A DNA stretch of 64,000 nt, taken from the NCBI GenBank assembly GCA_037903355.1, contig JBAJFE010000011.1, forward strand, positions 1,683,001 to 1,747,000, read 5' to 3'. This DNA is from Trichuris trichiura (lineage: Eukaryota; Nematoda; Enoplea; Trichinellida; Trichuridae). The notes under the pieces are model-generated. The model saw only the letters and a program-made list of their open reading frames with translations. It was not told where the DNA came from and made no database searches. This document shows positions 36,166-44,932 of the stretch, one piece after another (within the stretch, counting starts at the first letter, position 1; the number at the start of each line of letters is the position of its first letter). The position numbers were made by a program, and so were the translations under genes.

Positions 36166-36996
36166 TTATGCGCTCAAAGCAATTTGCCCTTGGGAAACGC
36201 GAACAGCCGATGAAAGAATATTAATAATTTCATTTTTGCTCAAATGCCTTACATCGATACCTGCAAGACCTGGCAAATATATGGGTATACGCAGCACACG
36301 TACCGGTTCGGCTGCTGTCCAGCGGCCAGCTGTTCCCAGACTGTTAATGGCCCGCACGGCGCACTGGAATGTCAAATCCCAATTTGAAGGGAATTGGAAT
36401 TTCTCTCCGTAACCGCTAAATTCAGCACTTAAGCGCCTATTGACCAAAATCCTAGGTTGAACATTTTGGTAGGATATCCAACATCTTACATCATAAAACC
36501 TTAGCTTATCAATATTTCCAACAACTCCTGACGTAGTAATATCACTCCTTTCATCGTTCCACTCAAGTGGGTCTAACCAGCGAACACGAACTGTATATAC
36601 GTCTATCATACGGTTGTCTGCTTTGGATAAGCCTTGAAAAACGCGTCTGGCGATCATATGCACCCGTGGACGACCAACTGGAGCTGGCATTGCGAAAGAA
36701 TTAGAACTTCCCATTTCAGCATCCCCAAAAGCTATAGTCGTCGCTTCAATTAATTGAATTTCAATCGCATTTGGCGGTTCGGTTGTTGCTACAGTATGAG
36801 AAATGGGTCGTTGAAGATCAATAGGAGCTGCAAGCTGCTTTAGCCTTTCCTTCCGATTGAGGCGCCAATCCTGGAAATTCGTTAGTCAGAATGTCTCTAG
36901 GAAGACCTTATTTCTTAAGCACACTTCACGATCGAGTTCCCAGAAGAATGCGTCCACGTTAAGAAGAGGACAGAGCAATACGATTAGGCGCATCAT
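36166..36996 (-). CDS. Small secreted protein with fibronectin-III-like C-terminal half, unknown family
   Basis: I do not recognise a named family. Two exons on the minus strand, 36996-36907 and 36870-36166, are joined across a 36-nt GT-AG intron in phase 0, giving 264 residues. The start MMRLIVLLCPLLNVDA is a good signal peptide, followed by FFWELDREVCLRNK at the splice site and DWRLNRKERLKQL at the start of exon 2. The body has alternating hydrophobic beta-type segments, and QCAVRAINSLGTAGRW resembles the F-G strand region of a fibronectin type III domain (Y.CRV.A.NS.G..W). Only two cysteines besides the N-terminal ones are visible. It lies between the arms of the tRNA inverted duplication, transcribed toward tRNA gene 5, and is the only protein gene there. 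Structure prediction would settle the fold; the gene call rests on long ORF, signal peptide and clean splice. Confidence 0.68.
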
Positions 36997-38048
36997 GCCT
37001 ACTTGCTGTTGACGTAAATGGACTTTTAGTTCTTCCGCAGCCCTACTTAACTACTACATTCTGCTCAACGGCCCATTTCACTGTCTACGTTTTGTTGGCA
37101 TATTCTTCACAGAGAATAATAACCACTTAACATCGTAAACAATAGAAATTACGCAATCGTTTCTGACAGCAACGTTCGAACACTTTGTTAAGAACAACAC
37201 ATGGAAGGAACTTTTTTAATTAACGTATCAGACGGTTCCGTCTAGTTTAGCAATGGTAGAACCCAGAAATGTGACTTGAATAATGAGGATACGGTGGCTG
37301 AGTTCGCGCGGAAGTTAATTTCACGCTTACGGGGAGCACACTGCTAAAGCAACAAAACTGCCGAACTTTCAGTACACATTGCGTTACTTATCGCAACAAA
37401 AATTTACGAATTAACCTTTATGTCAACAAGAAATTTGTTAGTAGAAGCTAAGAGCAAGAAAACCAGTTCTGCCGTGGGGCAATGTGCCAAAGAAGAAGAA
37501 TGTTCAATCCACTTTAAACTTTGAAACCTACGCAAAGATTGCAGGGTGAAACTGGCCAATCTTTGGACAAATATGCAGGCATGATAGAAAAGCACTTTTC
37601 GAAACCCTAAGCATCAAAAACTCCAGAAAGAAATACTCAAATAAAAAGAATCATTTAGCCAGCCGATGCACTCAGTTCACCCATATCCAGTATCGGGAAG
37701 TGACCTATAGATGCGGCCCCCATAAAGAAGCTACGATCTTATGAAGAAGTGAATCTGAATCAGTTTACGCTTTAGCGAGAAATTGCAGAGACGCGCATGC
37801 CGCAAGAGAACCTAGACAACAGATGCCCTATGATCCTTGATAAGTGTTGTGCTCACCAATTCGTTGGGTAAGCATTTAGCTGATTTTTCAAAGATGTTAA
37901 TACAAATGCTTCCAACGGACCCAAAGTGCAAATAAAACGTCAACTAATTAGCACAACACTTACCCTTCGCCTGCAGCTTCACAAAAGCGCTTAGAGATGG
38001 TTTAGAAGGGGCGATCTACATTACTACTGGTCGAAAAAAGAAAACAAA
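36997..38048. other. Spacer, nothing seen
   Basis: Presumed 5' flank of the minus-strand secreted-protein gene and spacer to the inverted tRNA arm. Only short frames (for example 37404-37595 minus) without support. Confidence 0.5.
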
Positions 38049-38146
38049 TGCCCCAGGTGAGGATCGAACTCACAACCTTCGCATTTCGTTAGCAGATTCA
38101 GTACTGCTTATAAGTACGACGCGCTAACCGGTTGCGCCACTGGGGC
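38049..38146 (-). tRNA. tRNA-Ile (UAU) with intron, gene 6
   Basis: Minus-strand copy with intact cloverleaf, boxes and discriminator. The intron is of the GAATCTGCTAACGAA type. TTTTC and T6 runs follow downstream on the minus strand. Positional partner of gene 4, but with a different intron. Confidence 0.96.
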
Positions 38147-38524
38147 GATGCACGTCTCTGCGTTTACTATTGTCAGCGCAGACATAAACCTACATTCCCT
38201 TTAAGAACATTCTTCAACACTAACCAATGGACAGAAACACATAGAGTATTAAAAGTCAAGGTATACGTGAATCTGAAAAGCTTTATTCCTACTTTCTTTG
38301 TCTGTTAAACTCTGCAAATTCGCTTACTATTTCTCCGTATCAAGTGAAACTTAGAAGTCCGCCAAAAAAACTGTACGGCTACAATTATCTCTGTGACTTA
38401 ACGCTAAATGTATGACGATTATCATAAAGCTTTGCAAATATCAACTCGGATAATCTATGGCTAAAAGCAGTCCTTAGTGAAGCCGTCTTCGCGCATACTA
38501 GTTGCGTAACAAAATGATCAATGA

Positions 38525-38622
38525 TGCCCCAGGTGAGGATCGAACTCACAACCTTCGCATATCGTTAGCAGATATAGTACTGCTTATAAGTACGACGCGC
38601 TAACCGATTGCGCCACTGGGGC
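38525..38622 (-). tRNA. tRNA-Ile (UAU) with intron, gene 7
   Basis: Intact cloverleaf. Its 5' half carries the AATCGG D-loop variant of gene 3, its positional partner, but its intron is the TATAT type seen in gene 4. This mosaic suggests gene conversion. TTTT terminator downstream. Confidence 0.96.
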
Positions 38623-39380
38623 CATAATCATTCTTCCAAACGTTATTGCAATTGCCTGTCTGTCAGTATGCAATATTCAAGTACTGTATCTCACCGTCAA
38701 CATGACCTGTAGGCGGTAAATTAACAAGTCATGTTTAAATCTATGAAATCTTAGAAATCAAATTCATTCGTTATACAAACAGATTTCTATAAATAATAGA
38801 ATCATTTCTATGTAATACTTTTTAATCAGTGTTCAGCGTGATGTCATTTTCTGAGAAAATTACTCCCCGTTGACATCCGTTAGTAATTTTTAATGGAACA
38901 GTAATTTTTCCAGTAAAAAGTAGAGAGGTAAATAATGCTGTATTCAATGTATTAATATTATTCTACGAACTATGCAAAGAGCGATTCAACTGGCCCATAA
39001 CGTTAAAGTTTAACAGAAGAAAGTTTCCTATTGAAACAGTGAGACGCTTGAATAAACAGTATGTTTTCAAGCAGGCGGATATAAGTTTTAACTGATCTTC
39101 TCAATTTTATAATTGGAGGAAGAATATTGAATGACAACAATTTAACATGGTGATTGCAAATACGTTTCCTTTAACAGCTTGTAAAGGCAACGGCGTTGCT
39201 GATTAGGTAGTTGTAGCAAAGCAGCGTAAAACCAGCTTCGTTAGTTGACCTTCATTGGATAAGAATTGATAAGGTTTTTGAGCAGTACGAATTTAATAGC
39301 TAAAGAAAAAACTAGCAAAGCTAAAGATGTGCTGAAAAATCCGTATTTGCATTTTCCGCCCGAAAAAAAAGAAAAAGAAA

Positions 39381-39478
39381 TGCCCCAGGTGAGGATCGAA
39401 CTCACAACCTTCGCATTTCGTTAGCAGATTCAGTACTGCTTATAAGTACGACGCGCTAACCGGTTGCGCCACTGGGGC
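39381..39478 (-). tRNA. tRNA-Ile (UAU) with intron, gene 8
   Basis: Intact cloverleaf; intron of the GAATCTGCTAACGAA type. Pyrimidine-rich T-run terminator immediately downstream on the minus strand. It marks the outer boundary of the inverted arm. Confidence 0.96.
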
Positions 39479-39614
39479 TACGCCACAGTGCAGTGTGGCT
39501 GCGCTTTAGCTAAGACGTTTAGCGATACATATCCGTCACATAGGCACCGTTATTTTCGTGGTGAAGTTCCTGTATACTGAGACCAGATGATAATCAAGTT
39601 CCTATTTCCGGCAC

Positions 39615-39800
39615 TTTCGATTCCACTGTTGACACGTCCTTAGGGGTAAAGAATTAGATTTTGACAAATTCTTACCGCTGGCAACGGGTCAAGAGAGAAC
39701 TCGAAAGCTCCGAATTAAAAAATTGATTATGAACGGGTCCCACAGTCCGGAAACTTTAGCACGCGTTAACAAATGCAACGTATTCAAAACACTGCGACCG
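39615..39800. mobile_element. Foldback element, CAGCGGTAA family (copy 3, partial)
   Basis: CTTACCGCTGGCAACGGGTC, GAAAGCTC, GAACGGGTCC, GGAAACTTTAG and AAATGCAACGTATTCAA follow in the same order as in the right half and flank of the copy at 30.4 kb. The left side (TTAGGGGTAAAGAATTAG) is a degraded arm. No coding sequence. Confidence 0.55.
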
Positions 39801-40040
39801 TTAATTATTTTTACCACTAATAGAAGGATCTATTTTCATTTGCGCGAGAACGGATCAACCATTTTGTGTAGCCATTATAAGATGGGAATGCCAGTGGGAG
39901 TAAATCAGCTTTGCTAATATAGAATTAAGCCAATATTTCACTAACACATTTCCTCGAGTTTAGCGTCAGGAAGAGTCTTAAAAAATGTTGCAATGCTAGC
40001 TGATTTCTGATAAGATGTTCCGCTTAATTATTTCGTGGAA

Positions 40041-41125
40041 TTAGAGAAGGAAAGGCAAGTTACGGTTTACCTTTGCCGCTAGGGCAAAAAAATTTGAAAA
40101 GCTTAAATTGGAACAAACTACATTTGCTTTCTTATAAATTGAAGAAAGTACCTGAACATTGCTGCTCCGCACCCAGGCGCGACTTTGACAGACGAAGTAA
40201 TCAACGAAGTACCAGAAAAATCTGAGCTTTAGCGTGCTTACAGTTTGCAAATCTGAAGCAAAGGCATAAATATCATTAAGCAAGCGAAGCATTCGCTGAG
40301 TCTCACCGTTGTTTCAAGAAATCTATCTTTTTACGATCCAGATATCGTATTGAAAAAAACTTTCACTTTCAGACATTCGCACATATGACGCAGCCACGGT
40401 TGTATAGAAGAACATTTGTGTAACAATCAGATTTGAGGAAAAGACCGGGAATATGAAAACCACACGGTTTGACGAAGAATTGGCACCACTATTTCGCTAC
40501 GTTCTTCACGCTCGAAAAGCTTATACTTTTGCGGCGACATGAATCAGCAAGTAAATGATTTCAATGGCAACTTGAAACATCTAAGGTTGAACGAAAAATT
40601 TCGTATCTTCTTGTCTTTGCAAAAGTTCAATACACTATGACGCGCAGGTTCTGTTGAAAACGGTTGGTTAGTTTCCGCGAAAAATACACTTTTGGTCCAC
40701 ATTTCTCTTGTATAGCAGTTCGCAATTGGCAAGATGTAACAGATGAACATTGAATTCAACTGCGACGCATTTGAAACGTGTTGAACATGCCAGCTTTCAA
40801 CTTGCCACCATTCCATATCTGAGACAGTGCATTTAATGGTTGTAAATCTGCAAGGAATACAATAACCTAATGGAAATTCAGAAGTCCAAGCAATAAAATT
40901 AAAAGGAACACGGAAAGACTTGAGCGCTGTAGCTGCGCTGGCGTCCACAGCATACACTCGAATTGCGGTTCAGCCTGGCGGGAACTTGTGCAGCAAATAG
41001 GCTAAATAAAAATCTATCACGAGTGCAAGGATAATGGTTAAGCAAAATATGTATGCATCTAATAAAACTAAACAATTACGCGCTCTTCTGTTTGGCAAAT
41101 CGACGTGCGTACTGTAAGTCTAGAA
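40041..41125 (-). CDS. Possible multi-exon membrane protein on the minus strand, unidentified
   Basis: Tentative. On the minus strand an exon after a CAG acceptor near 41120 reads LPNRRARNC and then a strong hydrophobic helix AYIFCLTIILALVIDFYLAY, preceded by arginines as in a type II signal anchor. Assuming a 49-nt intron from GTTCCCG to GACGCCAG, the frame continues into AATALKSFRVPFNFIAWT and about 120 further residues to a stop at 40544. A further exon-like stretch (FFWYFVDYFVCQSRAWVR) ends at a CAG|GT near 40140. The topology and the FIAWT..PLGYC..C segment made me consider a Golgi glycosyltransferase, but I cannot confirm this, and no ATG exon was found. Could also be a decayed gene. 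It would be divergent from FBXO9. Confidence 0.3.
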
Positions 41126-41937
41126 ATGGAAATGCAGAAAGCGCAATTAGCTTGAAAAATCGAGCGGTGTTGCACAATTCGAACTTGAAGGTCATTTGTA
41201 AAAAAGCAAGAAAACAGTAGAACTCATCTTCCGCTTAAATCAACCATATTTTGGTTTGCACACAGACTTAGGGCAAAAGAAATTGTACTACGCTGCCGCT
41301 ATCAGCAGCGTGATAACTGGGGGAAACTTAAACTAAATTTTGAGTGCCAACTTTGAAGATTGCTAAACGATGGTACGAGTAATCGCTGTGGTAGGCAAGA
41401 ACTGTGCAGAAGCGGTCTTATACCCAGCGCAACGAAGTTTCACGTCGCTAAACGAAGCTCAATTTTTTATTATAAGCAGTTAATCCTTCATAGCAAATTC
41501 ACTCAGCAGAGTGGTTTTCTACATGAATATTGTAACGCTGCAAAGTTATACATTATGCGGTTAGTTCAATGTCGAACTTTGGTCAGTTTACTGTTTTTAC
41601 TAACCGCAAGGGTTAATGAATAAAAACTAACAAACGCTTCTAATATTTTTCATAAAGTTGGAACCTTTATTTGCAGCATAAATAAATCGTTCTTTCAGGT
41701 ACATCCTACCTTACGTTGAAACGTTACTTGCAAATCATTGTACGGTACAAGTGCAGCGCATTCATTTTGTATGGTGGTGAAAGTTGTTGTTTTTATTGTG
41801 CTGATGGAGATAGCGTGTTGAGTAGTCAGTTACGTGTTCGTGATTATTCTCAGAGACAAGTTTATCACCATGCATCTGCCTTGCACTGGTCGAATAGAAC
41901 GAAATCTCGTACTGCTCAACGTTGTCCTTCGCCTTTG

Positions 41938-43460
41938 ATGTCTCTTATCTCGAGTGAGCTTGCAACAGACGGGACAGAGGATTCCGCAAGCGATTCTTCC
42001 GTACGCAACGTACGATCTATCGAAGTAATCGACCCGGATAATCTTGAATCGGCTAGTTTTCGATGGTCGTGGCGTGCGCAATTTGCACGCGAAAGTCGCC
42101 AATCACCCGGCCGACCAAAAGAGCAGCGTACGGACGAAGAGAAGTGTGGCAATGATCAGAAGTCATCCTCTGCAATACGTATATTTGAAGCGGGAATTGC
42201 CCATGAACGCGAGGGACGCATGCAACAAGCCATACGTTGTTACAAACAGGCAATGAAAATATATCCGGACGTGGAGAAGATGGTATTTCTGAATTCAAGC
42301 GTTACAACTGGCCTTTCCTTAAAAGCAATAGGTGACAAGCAGTAGCGGAACTTCTTAAGGCCTTATACGGTTGTTTTTTAAGAAGAATCCGGGCTTGCAA
42401 CTAGCTGTAGACGTTCGCCAGATGAAACTGGTTGTACATCTAAGGGAGAAGTGATTAAGAATCTAGAAGAGCGACTGTCTCGTGAACCCAAAAGTCTACA
42501 ATGTGAACCCAACGAACCGCAAGAGCGTACCCACATATCGGCTCTGCCTAACGAGGTGATTTTGCAAATCTTCAGATGGGTCATTTCATCCGATTTGGAC
42601 GTTCAGCAGTTGGAACAACTTTCGCTGGTACTAAATAGGCGATGAACGAAATCCACCTCTGAACATATTTATTCTTTAGGTATGCTCAAGATTCTACAAG
42701 CTAGCTCGACATCCTCAGCTGTGGCAATCAATCTGCGAACGGGTTTGGGGACAGCAATTGGGTCCATTGGCCCCTTTTTCCTCATGGCGAGACATGTTTA
42801 TCAACCGTTGTCGTCCATGCTTCAATGGACTTTACGTTGCCAAAATAACCTACCCACGAATGGGAGAAAGCAATTGTAGTAGTGCGCTTTATCGACCATG
42901 GCATAGGGTTGTTTACTATCGATGCTTACGTTTTTTCCCCGATGGTAAGAAAATGTTCTATGGCCTATTTTTTCCCCACAGACATGTTTTATTTAGGTAC
43001 GGCAACCATGATAACAACTGCCGACCCTCCTCAAGCCATTGTACAGCATCTTAAGTCGAAAAAACCCAAATGTCCTACTGCCAAGGTCGGTAGATATACG
43101 ATGGAAAAGGCTGAGGTTGTTCAAGTCACCTTTAATCGATCGCTCATCAAAGATGATGTCTACAGACAAACTATTGGATCCAATAACTTTGTTAGAAATC
43201 GTCAGTTTTTCCTGGTAAACAAACTCTTTGGGCTTTATTGCATTTGTGAAATTTGAGCTTACGATTTTTAGGTATTGCAAGTGAAAAGTACAGACCGTCT
43301 GAGGGATAACACGCTTGTACTGACAAACTACGAAGCGATAGACCACTACGTGTGCGGCAAGACAGGACCATCGAAGTTTCGTGTAGACGAGCGCAACTTC
43401 CCTCCATTCCATTTTTGCCCCGTGAGAAGTTACACGGCACTATCGGAAGCTGCGCTATGA
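41938..43460 (+). CDS. FBXO9: F-box only protein 9 (SCF ubiquitin ligase substrate adaptor)
   Basis: FBXO9 binds SKP1 through its F-box and recruits substrates to SCF ubiquitin ligases. Supported exons: 41938-42282 (acidic N-terminus, then a TPR/MIT-like helix pair [19 protein letters not shown] and [18 protein letters not shown]), an exon ending at 42627 that holds the F-box ([19 protein letters not shown]), 42680-42944 ([51 protein letters not shown]), 42997-43214 and 43272-43460, ending [13 protein letters not shown] like the vertebrate C-terminus. Introns are 52-57 nt. The join between 42282 and about 42440 is unclear: several short acceptors compete and a small exon encoding AELLKALY probably lies there. 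I chose the ATG at 41938 because it opens the acidic N-terminus; an upstream in-frame stretch from 41716 is Cys-rich and unlike the family. The 3' end is tandemly duplicated downstream. Confidence 0.9.
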
Positions 43461-44370
43461 ATGACCAGTGAGAGCATAGGTTGAACGCTATCATTTGGGT
43501 AGTAGTTTCATTATGCAATTTAATAAATGGTGTTTTAAAAATTGCCGATGTCAATGACTTAAGCAATAATTCGACTCAATGCAACTACGACTAAATTTAC
43601 AAACTGCCGTTGCCTGCAAGTGCTCTTCCACGTCTAGCGAAATAGCGTAATGTTTGTTGGAATACTCTAAATACCAATGGATAAAGCAGCGGCTCATAAT
43701 GTTATTGCGACAATACTTCCGTTCACGGAAGTTTCCGTAGGTTAAACAGCAAAATAGAAGCAAGCACAATTCATTCCAACAACTTTGTTAGAAATCGTCA
43801 GTTTTTCCTGGTAAACAAACTCTTTGGGCTTTATTGCATTTGTGAAATTTGAGCTTACGATTTTTAGGTATTGCAAGTGAAAAGTACAGACCGTTTGAGG
43901 GATAACACGCTTGTACTGACAAACTACGAAGCGATAGACCACTACGTGTGCGGCAAGACAGGACCATCGAAGTTTCGTGTAGACGAGCGCAACTTCCCTC
44001 CATTCCATTTTTGCCCCGTGAGAAGTTACACGGCACTATCGGAAGCTGCGCTATGAATGACCAGTGAGAGCATAGGTTGAACGCTATCATTTGGGTAGTA
44101 GTTTCATTATGCAATTTAATAAATGGTGTTTTAAAAATTGCCGATGTCAATGACTTAAGCAATAATTCGACTCAATGCAACTACGACTAAATTTACAAAC
44201 TGCCGTTGCCTGCAAGTGCTCTTCCACGTCTAGCGAAATAGCGTAATGTTTGTTGGAATACTCTAAATACCAATGGATAAAGCAGCGGCTCATAATGTTA
44301 TTGCGACAATACTTCCGTTCACGGAAGTTTCCGTAGGTTAAACAGCAAAATAGAGCAAGCACAATTCATT
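43180..44370 (+). repeat. Tandem duplication (about 596 bp) of the FBXO9 3' end
   Basis: Unit 1, 43180-43775, holds the last 35 nt of the penultimate FBXO9 exon, the last intron, the last exon and about 315 bp of 3' flank. Unit 2, 43776-44370, repeats it with only a few differences by eye (C/T in GACCGTCTGAGG, loss of one A in TAGAAGCAAG, T/C near the start). The near identity implies a recent event. Boundaries carry no terminal repeats; they meet at CATTCCAACAAC. Confidence 0.97.
43868..44056 (+). pseudogene. Duplicate last exon of FBXO9
   Basis: An intact second copy of the terminal coding exon (63 codons including stop, ending [10 protein letters not shown]) with its own TTTTTAG acceptor and 3' flank. 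It lacks the upstream exons. It could act as an alternative terminal exon encoding the same peptide, or be a non-functional fragment; I see no frame damage. Confidence 0.75.
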
Positions 44371-44932
44371 CACCTTAAATATACTGAAAGCGAGAAAACG
44401 TTTTCGGCCGAAATTTTTACAGTCACAACTTACGAAATCTTTCGCGACGGGTACGCTACATTGGGTTAACAGTTGAGCTTAGCGGAAAAGATTATTCTCA
44501 CCATTTTTACCGCTTACGGACTTGTCATTTACGTTCATTTTATCGCTATTCATAACTGCGACAACTAACGTATAGCAAGGACATTAACCTATTTTGAAAA
44601 TAAATAAGCTGCACAGGCAAAGTATCAGGTAATTTTTTCTTGGGAATGATTCCAACCGAGCATCTGATAATTAAAAAAATTTCTGCATCGCGTGCAAAGA
44701 ATTTGACAGCGGCTCATCCGAAATAATGTTCAAGCAATACCTGCAAATCATTAGTGCAAAATTACGGTATTATTTTTCTGCAATTTGGTTGTTCCGTTAA
44801 TTTCAGTCATTCGCGTCGACGTTGCCTCGCCGTAAAAGGTATTTATAAAGTGCCGAAAGCAAAAGTCGTTATTTGGAGACATTTTCAACAGGTGAAAGTG
44901 CGGAGTTTGTTCGCGTTTGAAGTCGTAAAAGC
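44371..44932. other. FBXO9-PRPF4 spacer
   Basis: No gene. Contains the presumed PRPF4 promoter and 5' UTR. The frame opening at 44754 upstream of the chosen PRPF4 start shares no family similarity. Confidence 0.5.

Larger units (their letters stand above)
38049..39478 (-). repeat. Right arm of large inverted duplication
   Basis: Reverse complement counterpart of 32353-33785: gene 8 - 758-nt spacer - gene 7 - 378-nt spacer - gene 6. The spacers are highly similar to those of the plus arm by eye, with a few indels, so this copy is younger than the split between spacer units A and B. The arms are separated by about 4.26 kb. Confidence 0.9.

Noticed and set aside
37235..37320. Possible tRNA-like segment (TAGTTTAGCAATGGTAGAA)
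   Set aside because: The D-arm-like words are not followed by a T arm with a GTTC B box or a matching acceptor stem.
31496..39478. Reading the regularly spaced tRNA array as a CRISPR-like repeat array
   Set aside because: The repeats are 98-nt tRNA genes with full cloverleaf structure and spacers are long, unequal and duplicated; the genome is eukaryotic.
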